DNA of 64,000 nt from Nitrosopumilus sp. (lineage in GTDB: Archaea > Thermoproteota > Nitrososphaeria > Nitrososphaerales > Nitrosopumilaceae), in assembly GCA_029862745.1 (NCBI GenBank), contig JAOTWS010000003.1, positions 62,001-126,000 of the forward strand, in the 5' to 3' direction. The position numbers and the translations under genes were made by a program. The notes below the pieces were generated by a model, which saw nothing but the letters and a program-made list of their open reading frames with translations, had not been told where the DNA came from and ran no database searches. This document shows positions 36,603 through 45,181 of the stretch, piece by piece (position 1 is the first letter of the stretch; each line of letters begins with the position of its first letter).

Positions 36603-37223
36603 ATGGTCGAGATCACTGAATTTGCATTTATGGTGATGGTTATTTCAGCATCAGGAGTTATGATGCCAGGACCACTTTTTGTGGCAAATATTTCATCAGG
36701 AATCCAAGGAGGTGTAAAAACAGGAATCAAAATAGCAGTAGGACATGCCATAGTAGAATTACCATTAGTGATTTTACTTGGGATTGGAGTGTTTTCGTTA
36801 GAAGCATTTCCAGAATTCAGAATAGCGATATCCATTTTAGGCGCAATTGTACTTTTTATTTTTGGAACACTACAATTAAAAACAATATTTGAAAAAAAGA
36901 AAGTTACAAAATCAAAACTAAACAGGGATCCATTAATCATAGGAATTTTGTTAAGTCTGTTTAACCCATTTTTTATAATATGGTGGTTAACAATAGGATT
37001 CAAATTAATTTCAGATGCTATGCTAGTTTGGGCATTTACAGGTATACTAATTGTATTTGCATTACACATATGGATGGATTTTGCGTGGTTAGGAGTAGTA
37101 GCCTTTCTTGCATCAAAAAGTGTTAAGATTTTATCAAGTAAGAGTTACAAATTCATGATGTCGGGGTTAAGCATCATGTTGATTTATTTTGGAATAATGT
37201 TTTTAGTAGACATTTCACTTTAA
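36603..37223 (+). CDS. LysE-family translocator
   Basis: 206 aa with about six membrane helices. The family's start is visible (SGVMMPGPLFVANISSGIQGGVKTGIKIAVGHA). Middle loop with Lys/Arg (KKKVTKSKLNRDP), then SLFNPFFIIWW typical of LysE/RhtB exporters. The family exports amino acids or related compounds; the substrate is not evident. Start ATG 36603. Confidence 0.88.
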   Translation: MVEITEFAFMVMVISASGVMMPGPLFVANISSGIQGGVKTGIKIAVGHAIVELPLVILLGIGVFSLEAFPEFRIAISILGAIVLFIFGTLQLKTIFEKKKVTKSKLNRDPLIIGILLSLFNPFFIIWWLTIGFKLISDAMLVWAFTGILIVFALHIWMDFAWLGVVAFLASKSVKILSSKSYKFMMSGLSIMLIYFGIMFLVDISL

Positions 37224-37492
37224 CCACAATCCAAAATTTCAATTTTTGGTTCACATGTTTCGTTAAATGAATTAATTTTTTTAACAAGTAATTCACAAGA
37301 TTCAGGATTGAGTGATTTTTCATATTTAAAAATATCATTAATTATCAACATGTGTTGAGGAGAACATGAATAACTACTAAAATTAATCAACAACCCAACA
37401 ATAAAAATTCCAAATGCAATTATAATTAAATTCTTTAAATTAATTTTTTGAAATATCAATTTCCATTGTTGAGACGTTACGTTGTTTTCCAT
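37220..37492 (-). CDS. small single-pass membrane protein
   Basis: 90 aa with one membrane helix at about 18-38 (LKNLIIIAFGIFIVGLLINF). The outer part has four Cys (SCSPQH, SCELL, TCEPK, LDCG) that could form two disulfides. It overlaps the end of the Alba-domain gene upstream by about 50 nt in a different frame and is probably translated with it. Overlaps the convergent LysE stop by 4 nt. No family recognised. Confidence 0.65.
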   Translation of the reverse strand: MENNVTSQQWKLIFQKINLKNLIIIAFGIFIVGLLINFSSYSCSPQHMLIINDIFKYEKSLNPESCELLVKKINSFNETCEPKIEILDCG

Positions 37493-37958
37493 CTTGTGAA
37501 GTTAAAGAGTCAGATGAGATTCTCACGTCACTAACAAAATACCCTACTGAGTCCATTCGTTTAACTATCATTTGTGAAACATCAACAGCTTGTGTGATTC
37601 TTTTTCCACGGGCTTTGATTGTAACTGTAGGCCTTGTAGAAAGTTGAGTCAGAGTTGCTGAAACATAAGTCATTATGGGTTTAATACCAACAAAAATCAC
37701 ATCACGTTCTTCGTTAGAATGTGGTGAATCAGAAAAATAGTTTTTATCACGAGGTTTTGAAAAGTCATCAACAGTAGTTTTTGATGCAGTAAATTGTGGT
37801 TCGGATGTTGGTTCGGATGTTGGTTCGGATTTAAGTCTAGAACCAAACTCAGATAAAATATCTTCTGCATCTTTTGATTTGTTATTGTTGCTCAATTTTA
37901 AATTCCTATTATAACGAAATGCTCTTTGGCTTTTATTTAATTTTTCAGGTTTTTCCAT
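37440..37958 (-). CDS. Alba-domain protein with unstructured N-terminal extension
   Basis: 172 aa from ATG 37958 (MEKPEKLNKSQRAFRYNRN). An upstream in-frame ATG at 38003 would sit deeper in the preceding gene. The C-terminal about 90 residues are an Alba DNA/RNA-binding domain (VIFVGIKPIMTYVSATLTQL, then TIKARGKRITQAVDVSQMI). The first 80 residues are polar and repetitive, with three copies of the motif SEPT/SEPQ. Archaeal Alba packages nucleic acid; the extension is unusual and may regulate this. Overlaps the upstream 79-aa gene by 14 nt. Confidence 0.85.
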   Translation of the reverse strand: MEKPEKLNKSQRAFRYNRNLKLSNNNKSKDAEDILSEFGSRLKSEPTSEPTSEPQFTASKTTVDDFSKPRDKNYFSDSPHSNEERDVIFVGIKPIMTYVSATLTQLSTRPTVTIKARGKRITQAVDVSQMIVKRMDSVGYFVSDVRISSDSLTSQDGKQRNVSTMEIDISKN

Positions 37959-38184
37959 TAAGATAGTCGTCAAATATTTTTTCAAGATCATCATTATTAC
38001 CACATTTTCTAATTTTATCTACTAGAGCTGTCTCTTCTATCTCATAACAGTTCAGAACATCTTGAGAATCTTTGAAAATCAACATTACTTTATTCTTAAA
38101 AATACAATGATAAAGTTTTTCTTTTTCCATTTTTTCAGGTTTTATGTTTACACCTTTTTCGTCAGCAGAAACAGGATATTCCAT
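37945..38184 (-). CDS. hypothetical protein, 79 aa
   Basis: 79 aa, soluble, two Cys (YHCIFKN, LNCYEIE). It overlaps the Alba gene start, so the two are translationally coupled. The first about 25 residues are polar, the rest alpha/beta. No family recognised. Confidence 0.6.
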   Translation of the reverse strand: MEYPVSADEKGVNIKPEKMEKEKLYHCIFKNKVMLIFKDSQDVLNCYEIEETALVDKIRKCGNNDDLEKIFDDYLNGKT

Positions 38185-38650
38185 AAAAAAAGTGAATATA
38201 GACAGTATTTAGATGAAGTGAGTCAATTATTCAACAGTATTTTTTCTATATTAATTCAAGAATTAATTGTACATTTTGATTTAGTTTTGAGAAGTAATAA
38301 ATTTTGGAATTAGTCATGGTTTAAATTCAGATATAGTGTATGTGTATAAAAAGTAAATCTAGACTTTAGTTCTAAGAATGTTTTGATTCCATATAATGCA
38401 ACTACAACGGCATAGGTGTAAAAGATGCCATATAGAGTTTGTAAAAAACAGATTGCAAGATTACGTTAATTACTTGTATTGAAAATTAATCAATTGTATC
38501 ATTTTTTAAGAAAAGTTAAGATGAAAAGGTTGAAGGAAAAAAATTAAATCTTCGATATCTAACTGATAAAGTAAATGATGAATATCATATATTGGAATTT
38601 TTGATTAATCAATAGAGATATAATATTAATTGGATTAGAAAATCAAGGAA
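38185..38650. other. 466-bp intergenic with a possible CxxC micro-ORF
   Basis: AT-rich. The frame 38396-38482 (plus strand, 28 aa, ATG to TGA) reads MQLQRHRCKRCHIEF and onward, with a CKRC motif. It resembles other zinc microproteins here but is very short. The stretch also holds the promoter of the DUF389 gene. Confidence 0.35.
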
Positions 38651-39652
38651 TTGAGAAAAATCGAAGTTATTTGTTATGAGCAACAAAGTCAAAGCGTAGA
38701 GTTTACCTTTAAAAAATATAAAATTCCGTTTCATTCTGAATTAACTTTAGCAGAAGACGAAAAGCTTTTGAGATATACCGGAATATGCCCTGATTCATTA
38801 TCCAGTGGTTTGGCAAATGAATTAAACAAGATGATAGATACTAGGAGAAAAGAATTGTATGTGACTAGTTTTGCAATAGAAGCAACTCTTTCTGACTACC
38901 TTTCAAATTATGTAAAAGAACTCGAAAAAAAGCAAGTCAAGGTAAAAAAGAAAAAATTGATTGAAGAGTATGAGTCAATAATAGAGCCAAGTGTAAGTTT
39001 TAACAAGAATCTACTTTTCATGATAGTTATTGCAGCAGGTGTTGCAGCTGCAGGGCTCTTTGCAAACAACGCTTCGCTTGTGATAGGAGCCATGCTTATA
39101 TCTCCGCTACTTGGTCCAATATCGGCATTTTCATTCAACACAGCAGTTGGAAAGTCCGACAAGATGATCAAGTCATTAATTTCAGGTATGATTTTGTTGG
39201 TGGCAGTTATTGGTACAGGTGCACTCCTGACTGCAATCACAATCCAGTTTACGGACTTGCCGATAACAAATGAAATTTTATCTAGAACAGAAATCTCGCC
39301 AGTATTTTTAGGAGTGGCAATTGCATTAGGATTTGCAGGAGGTATTGCAATGACTACAAACATTCCAGGAATTCTGGTCGGAGTGGCAATTGCAGCTGCT
39401 TTAGTGCCTCCAGCCACAGTTGCAGGGATTGGAATCGCATTGTTAAATTTCGATATGTTTTCAAACGCACTGACACTCACTGGAGCAAACATTATTGGTT
39501 TAGTACTGGGAATGATGATAGTTTTTTTCATTGGTGGGGTAACCCCAAGAAAATTTTTCGAAAAAGAAAAAGCCCAACAACATATGATCATCACAATAAC
39601 AATTTTTATTGGTTTGAGTATTCTTTTAGGATTTTTATTGTTTAAACCATAA
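38651..39652 (+). CDS. DUF389-family hydrophobic protein
   Basis: 333 aa, TTG start at 38651. A soluble N-terminal domain of about 115 residues precedes a helical membrane domain of about six or seven segments. This domain has the family's FANNASLVIGAMLISPLLGPI and MTTNIPGILVGVAIAAALVPP. The function of DUF389 is not established. The gene is convergent with the USP gene (9 bp). Confidence 0.88.
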   Translation: MRKIEVICYEQQSQSVEFTFKKYKIPFHSELTLAEDEKLLRYTGICPDSLSSGLANELNKMIDTRRKELYVTSFAIEATLSDYLSNYVKELEKKQVKVKKKKLIEEYESIIEPSVSFNKNLLFMIVIAAGVAAAGLFANNASLVIGAMLISPLLGPISAFSFNTAVGKSDKMIKSLISGMILLVAVIGTGALLTAITIQFTDLPITNEILSRTEISPVFLGVAIALGFAGGIAMTTNIPGILVGVAIAAALVPPATVAGIGIALLNFDMFSNALTLTGANIIGLVLGMMIVFFIGGVTPRKFFEKEKAQQHMIITITIFIGLSILLGFLLFKP

Positions 39653-39661
39653 TTAGATAAA

Positions 39662-40129
39662 TCATAATTTCTCAATATCTAACAGAAATATAGGACATGA
39701 TGTATTTTCAACTATTTTTCTTGAAACACTGCCTAAAGATAGTAATTTTTTTATTCCTTTTAGTTTTCTTCTCTTTGACATTACTACAAGATCCACTTTT
39801 TGATTTGTAATCACTCTTAAGATATTTTCAGCTGCATCACCAATTTTCACAATGACTTCAGATGGGATCCCTTTTTCTTTACATTGTTGGGCATATTTTT
39901 CCATCTTTTTCGCCATATCTTCCCTCATTTCCTTATTTGCAGTATCTATACTCTTTAGCAGATTTTTATGTTCAGATGAAGATAGAGTAAATGATGGAGG
40001 ATATTGTATTTCTTCTACTATATGTAAAATTATAATTTTAGATGAAGTACTAGCTAGATAAATTGCGTGTTCTAATGCTTTATCACCTGCTTCAGTTCCA
40101 GCATGAGGTACAAGAATTGTATTATACAT
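39662..40129 (-). CDS. universal stress protein (UspA family)
   Basis: 155 aa. The UspA fold is clear: first strand YNTILVPHAGTEAGDKALEHAIYLA and C-terminal strand STSCPIFLLDI-like. The G-2x-G-9x-G ATP-binding motif is replaced by KRRKLKGIKKLLSLGSVSRKI, only partly preserved. Nucleotide binding is therefore uncertain. Three USP proteins are in this window (also 59073 and 60566). Confidence 0.88.
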   Translation of the reverse strand: MYNTILVPHAGTEAGDKALEHAIYLASTSSKIIILHIVEEIQYPPSFTLSSSEHKNLLKSIDTANKEMREDMAKKMEKYAQQCKEKGIPSEVIVKIGDAAENILRVITNQKVDLVVMSKRRKLKGIKKLLSLGSVSRKIVENTSCPIFLLDIEKL

Positions 40130-40230
40130 AATTTGAAAACATCATATTCGTTATTTAAGATGAGATAAATTCTCAATCAGTATGATCGTAGTCATAATCA
40201 AATAGTAGAGATCTTTACTTTGGAGATATG

Positions 40231-41046
40231 CTATCCTAAAAACTCTATTCTATCTGATTGTAATGCCATGCAAATATCCCATGGAGTAACAACTTGATCA
40301 TGATAAATTACACATGGATGTAACATAGAATACATGATTTTTGAAAGATCTGCCAAATTCAAGTTTTTGGAAATTTTTTTGCCTTCTTCAAATTTCAATG
40401 ATTCTTCAATATGCAATTCTAAGAACTTTATATTTCTAAAAAAATTGAATTCTTGGGCAATACTCTGAATGAGTAAGCGATCACTTACAAAATAATTTGT
40501 ATCTTTTAAAAGTAGTTTACGGGTTTTTTTTTCTAACATCAAACTGATGATATCCATTATGGTGTTATCTTTTTCAAATGTGATTATTTCTTTTTTAGGT
40601 AATTCCGATATGGTGAAATCTGTAACACAATTAGCGCCAATTTCAAGTATTTTTCTTGCAGATATTGCAGAATACCCACCTAAAGTATTAGGAATGATTG
40701 AAAATGCTCTCCTAGTCTGCTTCCATTTTTCCAAAAGTTCTTTCAAAGTAGTTTTGTCTGAGAGTATAACCAGATCTTCATCTGTAATTTGCTCTACAGT
40801 CATATTATCAAAAAAGTCTGATGAAGGGTTTTTGAAAATACTCTCAATTATTTCTTTACCTCCAATTACTCCAATAGGTTTTTCATCTTTTTCTGTAACA
40901 ACAAGTGAATCTGTGAATGATTCCAAGTAGTGAATTAGCATACTTGTTGCAACCCACACCTTGTTTTCTTTTCGTATACTTACAGCAGGAGTAGAGCTAA
41001 AAGATAGTGGAAGTAGATCTTTTAGACTCAAATTAATAATTGACAA
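40231..41046 (-). CDS. CBS-domain-containing protein
   Basis: 271 aa. Residues about 1-130 form a CBS pair (SLVVTEKDEKPIGVIGGKEIIE, VILSDKTTLKELLEKW). A second, more divergent pair follows to about 215 (ITFEKDNTIMDIISLMLEKKTRKLLL). The C-terminal 60 residues are distinct. CBS pairs bind adenosine nucleotides or similar ligands. It is divergent from the small kinase gene. Confidence 0.8.
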   Translation of the reverse strand: MSIINLSLKDLLPLSFSSTPAVSIRKENKVWVATSMLIHYLESFTDSLVVTEKDEKPIGVIGGKEIIESIFKNPSSDFFDNMTVEQITDEDLVILSDKTTLKELLEKWKQTRRAFSIIPNTLGGYSAISARKILEIGANCVTDFTISELPKKEIITFEKDNTIMDIISLMLEKKTRKLLLKDTNYFVSDRLLIQSIAQEFNFFRNIKFLELHIEESLKFEEGKKISKNLNLADLSKIMYSMLHPCVIYHDQVVTPWDICMALQSDRIEFLG

Positions 41047-41101
41047 AGATTATTCATTATATTCAAAAACATCATATTATAATAACTATTTTTATTACAC
41101 C

Positions 41102-41503
41102 ATGTCTCAATTAGAATATATTTTAATGATCGGGATTGCTTTAAGCGGAAAAACTACATACATTAAATTAAATTTTAAGCATAAACGCATAGCATTATCT
41201 CATTTTAATAATAGAGAAGAAGAGCTTGAGTGCATAGAGAAGTATCTCCAAAAAGGAATCAGCGTGGTAATTGATGACACGAATCTGACTGAAATAATCC
41301 GTAAACAACATATTAAACTTGGTAAAAGATACAAATCAAAGATAAGAGGAGTTTTCATGAATACTTCTCAGATAATTCTTGAGAAAAGACAAAAAAGTAG
41401 ACGTGACCCATTTCCATTATCTGTAATTTACAAACAACTCAAGCAATTAGATACACCGTTAATTAGTAAGGGATTCGATGAATTAATTATAAAAAAGAAC
41501 TAG
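41102..41503 (+). CDS. small P-loop kinase-like protein
   Basis: 133 aa from ATG 41102. A longer frame from 40961 would overlap the divergent CBS gene, and a TATA box (ATTATAATAA) about 25 nt upstream supports 41102. Walker A GIALSGKTT is at 11-19. A Walker B-like VVIDDTNL in the middle resembles polynucleotide-kinase or AAA_33-type small kinases. The lid region is short and basic (EKRQKSRRD). Substrate unknown. Confidence 0.82.
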   Translation: MSQLEYILMIGIALSGKTTYIKLNFKHKRIALSHFNNREEELECIEKYLQKGISVVIDDTNLTEIIRKQHIKLGKRYKSKIRGVFMNTSQIILEKRQKSRRDPFPLSVIYKQLKQLDTPLISKGFDELIIKKN

Positions 41504-41584
41504 GAATATAGATATAGATAATTCTTGTTAATGAAACCATTTAAATTGTAATTATTGATTTATGTATGACATCTTAATCTTTAG

Positions 41585-41995
41585 TTATTCTATGCTTTTT
41601 CTTTGTTCGTTTTTCCAATATTTTTCCAATACTTTCAAGACTTCAGAATATATCTTAAATTGTTCGGTGGTGGTGTTTTCCCAAAATGCTTGCCATTCTT
41701 GTATCGGTTTTTTGGCCAATTCAAAGTTAGATTTTCGTATTGCTTGTGACCAATATTCCAAGAATTGGTCCATCTGAATTTCTGTACCTTGTTTTATGGT
41801 ATTTCTCCATGTCTTTTCAATCATTTTTGAAATCTCAGAATTAGAATCCAATGCTTTTTTCCAGATTAGAGGGTAATTTAATGGGGCATCAATGTAATTT
41901 TTATGCCAAAAATCAAAGCTAACTTTTAGGGCATTAAGCAGATCAGCACCTGACTGAGATATTCTATTTTGTGATGAATTTTGGTTTTTTTCCAT
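41585..41995 (-). CDS. helical protein, possibly phasin/PhaE-like
   Basis: 136 aa, all helical, with many Trp and Lys (FDFWHKNYIDAPLNYPLIWKKAL, WRNTIKQGTEIQMDQFLEYW). Segment periodicity and aromatic content recall phasins and the PhaE subunit of class III polyhydroxyalkanoate synthase, but phaC is not in this window. The assignment is tentative. Confidence 0.6.
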   Translation of the reverse strand: MEKNQNSSQNRISQSGADLLNALKVSFDFWHKNYIDAPLNYPLIWKKALDSNSEISKMIEKTWRNTIKQGTEIQMDQFLEYWSQAIRKSNFELAKKPIQEWQAFWENTTTEQFKIYSEVLKVLEKYWKNEQRKSIE

Positions 41996-42137
41996 ATCTA
42001 TCTATTCTATTAGGTTTTTTTCTAATAAAGATTGTATATTGAATTTTCAAAATACGAGATTCTGATATTAGAAACAACATGTAACCTTGGATTAATTCTT
42101 TCTAAATTATGTATTATAATTTGTGAGGTCAAAAAAA

Positions 42138-42335
42138 ATGAATGAAACATTGAGGATGAGGATGAAGGAAAGATATTTGACAACCCATACATTTCATTTT
42201 ATCGCCGAAAATTTAGTCCGTAGAAGTTTCTACAAAGGCACTTATTACGAAAAATTACTCGAAATAAGATTATCATATAAATGTCTAAACATTAATCTTG
42301 TAGTGATTTTTGACAACTTTGAGACTAGTTTGTAA
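42138..42335 (+). CDS. small basic protein, 65 aa
   Basis: ATG 42138 is preceded by GAGGT with about 9-nt spacing, the best Shine-Dalgarno case in this stretch. An in-frame GTG at 42123 is an alternative. The product is basic in the first half and hydrophobic near the end (INLVVIFDNF). No family recognised. Confidence 0.5.
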   Translation: MNETLRMRMKERYLTTHTFHFIAENLVRRSFYKGTYYEKLLEIRLSYKCLNINLVVIFDNFETSL

Positions 42336-42450
42336 TGAAGAATTATTAGATCTTAATTATCATCTGTTTATTTTTGATCTTGGTTTATTTTATTGATTTT
42401 ATTTAGATGAATACGTAATATAGTAATAACCAAAACATCGTAGAACAGTA

Positions 42451-43545
42451 TTGGAAACTAGAGTAGTTTTCCACATAGACTTTGATTACTTTTATGCTCA
42501 ATGTGAAGAGATTAGATCCCCAGAACTAAAAACCAAACCTGTTTGTGTGTGTGTATTTTCAGATAGAGGTGGAGATAGTGGAGCAATTGCAACAGCAAAC
42601 TATACTGCAAGAAAATATGGGGTAAAATCAGGAATTCCAATCTCATTTGCAAGAAAAAGGCTAGAAGACAGAAAAGATGCCATATTTTTGCCCGTAGATT
42701 TTGACTATTATTCTGAAATATCTGAGAAAGCAATGGAGATAATGAAAAACAACGCAGATATTTTTGAATATGTAGGAAGAGATGAAGCGTATTTGGATGT
42801 AACAGAAAGAGTAACAAAAGATTTTGATAAAGCTGGTCATCTTGCTCAACAAATAAAAAATTCAATCAGAGAAAAAGTGAAACTTAGTTGTTCTATAGGA
42901 ATTTCACCAAACAAACTAGTTTCAAAAATTGCTTCTGATTTTTACAAACCAGACGGTCTTACTATAGTACCTCCAAATAGAATAGAGGCATTTTTAGAAC
43001 CACAGAAAATTAGAGTCATTCCAGGAATTGGAAAGAAGACAGATGAAAAATTTGCAGCGATGAATTTGGAGACAATCCAAGATTTGAAAAAATTAGACAT
43101 ATTTACTCTGAATAAAGAGTTTGGAAGAAAAAGTGGAATTTTCATCTACAACTCAGTAAGAGGAATAGATAATGAACCAGTTAAAAAAAGAGAAGCAAGC
43201 ATACAGTATAGTAAAATTACAACATTAAAAAAAGATTCAAAAGATTATCAATTTTTATCAGAAAACATTACAGAATTATGTAAAGAAGTACATGATATAT
43301 TAATGAAAAACAATCGAATGTTCAAATCAATTGGCATATACTTTGTACAATCAGATTTATCAAATAGATCAAAATCAAAAATGCTGCGAAATCCTACAAC
43401 AAGCCTAGAAGAATTACAAAAAAATGCGGATCAATTACTAAAGGAAGCAATGGAAAATCAAATAATCACAATCAGAAGACTAGGAGTTAAAGTTTCAGAT
43501 CTGTCAGAAGTACAAGGTCAAAGAGAGATTACAAGTTATTTCTAA
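42451..43545 (+). CDS. dinB: Y-family DNA polymerase IV (Dpo4/DinB-like)
   Basis: 364 aa, TTG start at 42451. Catalytic acidic residues are Asp10 (HIDFDYFYAQCE) and Asp111-Glu112 (GRDEAYLD). The thumb HhH (VIPGIGKKTDEKFAAM) and the little finger follow. The final eight residues QREITSYF form a textbook PIP box for PCNA binding. Translesion synthesis past damaged bases. Overlaps the end of the convergent archaeosortase-like gene by 4 nt. Confidence 0.95.
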   Translation: METRVVFHIDFDYFYAQCEEIRSPELKTKPVCVCVFSDRGGDSGAIATANYTARKYGVKSGIPISFARKRLEDRKDAIFLPVDFDYYSEISEKAMEIMKNNADIFEYVGRDEAYLDVTERVTKDFDKAGHLAQQIKNSIREKVKLSCSIGISPNKLVSKIASDFYKPDGLTIVPPNRIEAFLEPQKIRVIPGIGKKTDEKFAAMNLETIQDLKKLDIFTLNKEFGRKSGIFIYNSVRGIDNEPVKKREASIQYSKITTLKKDSKDYQFLSENITELCKEVHDILMKNNRMFKSIGIYFVQSDLSNRSKSKMLRNPTTSLEELQKNADQLLKEAMENQIITIRRLGVKVSDLSEVQGQREITSYF

Positions 43546-44492
43546 GTTCGATTTTTATCAAGTCGATTAAGACGCCTGGACTCTATAATCATTACAACAA
43601 GGATGAATGCAAATAACCAAGGCAAGAACATTATCTCTCCTGCAATTTTATGATATTCTTCCCATGCTACAGGGTCAGTAGTTACCTTTAGCGCATACCA
43701 GGATAAGGAAAAAATTCTAATTAAATTTACAGTGATTGTTCCAATAATTCCTAAACCAAAATAAATAATTTTTCTATTTCTAGAGATATTTAGTTTTAAC
43801 ATAAATGCTCCAATCACCAACGAAAAAATAATTATGCTGTGAACTCCAGCTGATGGCCAAAAAACTTGAAGTGCCATAGAGCCATGATCTCCACGTAAAA
43901 ACATGACATTATCCCTCCCCACTGCAGTTCCTAGATCAAGTACCGTGATTAGCCATACATTGGCTTGAACAAAATATGGGACAATGTATTGTAAAGGACC
44001 GAGTGTATCATATGGAAAAAAGGCATCAAGTGAAAGAATAATTCCTGTTCCAATCAAAAATATAGGACCAGCAGGTGCAATTCGAATCCAACGTTTGCCA
44101 AAGAAAATACTCAAGGCAACAACTACAAAAATAGCCATCACAATGAAATCCCACATCCATGTCCATGAATAGATTAATTGTACATCAAACAATTTTGCAG
44201 ATTCAATAATGTAATCTCTAAGACCGATTTCTAATGAAATAAGGTAAACAATAGTAAGAGCAGATAATGGAATTACAGAGAGTAATCGTTTCTTAGAAAT
44301 AATGATTTTTAGTCCAACAAGCTCTGCAATTATGAAAACTAGAGCAAAGAAATAACCACCACGACCTTCATTCCAACTCCAAGCAACTGAATCAGGAAAT
44401 GCAATTATTGAGAAAATGATAGGGCTAGAAATAATAAAAATCCCAAAAATAAGATTCCAATTCCGCATTAAATTCATCTCAAAAAAAGGCAA
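43542..44492 (-). CDS. archaeosortase/exosortase-like membrane protein with Ser for the catalytic Cys
   Basis: 316 aa, about eight membrane helices. The exosortase/archaeosortase active-site order Cys...Arg...His is recognisable. It reads WPSAGVHS with Ser214 in the Cys position, NLIRIF with Arg259, and EYHKIAGEI with His281. Family members cleave C-terminal sorting signals and transfer the protein to a lipid or glycan. If the Ser is the nucleophile this is a serine-type variant. ATGs at codons 1, 6 and 9 are possible starts. No target with a clear sorting tail is adjacent. Confidence 0.7.
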   Translation of the reverse strand: MPFFEMNLMRNWNLIFGIFIISSPIIFSIIAFPDSVAWSWNEGRGGYFFALVFIIAELVGLKIIISKKRLLSVIPLSALTIVYLISLEIGLRDYIIESAKLFDVQLIYSWTWMWDFIVMAIFVVVALSIFFGKRWIRIAPAGPIFLIGTGIILSLDAFFPYDTLGPLQYIVPYFVQANVWLITVLDLGTAVGRDNVMFLRGDHGSMALQVFWPSAGVHSIIIFSLVIGAFMLKLNISRNRKIIYFGLGIIGTITVNLIRIFSLSWYALKVTTDPVAWEEYHKIAGEIMFLPWLFAFILVVMIIESRRLNRLDKNRT

Positions 44493-44701
44493 ATAAAAGT
44501 CTCAACTTTGTGAATTTTAAAAAATAATTCATTAAGAATAATGATTTGACTGTGATGATATCATTTACATAGTTAATTTTATCAAATTCATTCTTTTTTC
44601 TAGGGCATTAAATCTGAATTTAATGAACGTTACAGTGCTATTCAGACTACTGTAAGATGTGTTTCAAACTACAAAATTTGCAAAAAGATAACTCAAATAC
44701 A

Positions 44702-45181
44702 TCATGAGTTAATCTTACATTCAATTTTGAGTGATTTTACAGTAGTAAAATATGTCACAATAAGAACAGCAATAGCAATTAGTCTGATTGGGATCTCATA
44801 ATTAGTGAGAAACGCAGTGGTTGTTGCGCCAATTGAACCAAATGTAGAGATTACTGCAAATCCAACAGGTCCACAACTACATGCACCTGCAATACTTCCA
44901 ACCACTGAACCAAGAATGCTACCACTCATTTTTTGTTTTGAACTTTTAAGAATACTGATTCGAAAGATATTCATTGGAATAACCAAAGCAGACAATGCCG
45001 AAAGTGTCACAATCAGAAGCAACCCAAGTTCAGTTCCAGGAGGCAAATGACTCACAACATAAGGTTCTAAGAATACATATTCAGACAAAATAAGTAAAAC
45101 AATTAGCATTGATACAAAAATTGTAAATGAAATAATTAGATACATCAAATTTGAAAACACGAGTTTGATTGTTTGTATCAT
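44702..45181 (-). CDS. four-helix membrane protein next to DsbA-like gene
   Basis: 159 aa, helices at about 13-33, 50-72, 86-108 and 131-150. A Cys pair in a membrane context (GACSCGPVGF) is conserved-looking, and there is one Cys near the C-terminus. Directly downstream of, and adjoining, the DsbA-like gene (stop followed immediately by ATG). The arrangement suggests a redox partner, as DsbB- or CcdA-like proteins are for DsbA, but the fold is not recognisably either. Function inferred from context. Confidence 0.7.
   Translation of the reverse strand: MIQTIKLVFSNLMYLIISFTIFVSMLIVLLILSEYVFLEPYVVSHLPPGTELGLLLIVTLSALSALVIPMNIFRISILKSSKQKMSGSILGSVVGSIAGACSCGPVGFAVISTFGSIGATTTAFLTNYEIPIRLIAIAVLIVTYFTTVKSLKIECKINS

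Noticed and set aside
36590-37069. Minus-strand frame opposite the LysE gene
   Set aside because: Antisense shadow: repeated Ile-Pro-Ile and Asn runs, no motif, and a clear transporter on the other strand.
38908-39675. 255-codon minus-strand frame opposite the DUF389 gene
   Set aside because: Mirror of a hydrophobic, codon-biased real gene. The plus-strand DUF389 protein has family motifs; the antisense has Ile/Pro-rich low complexity.
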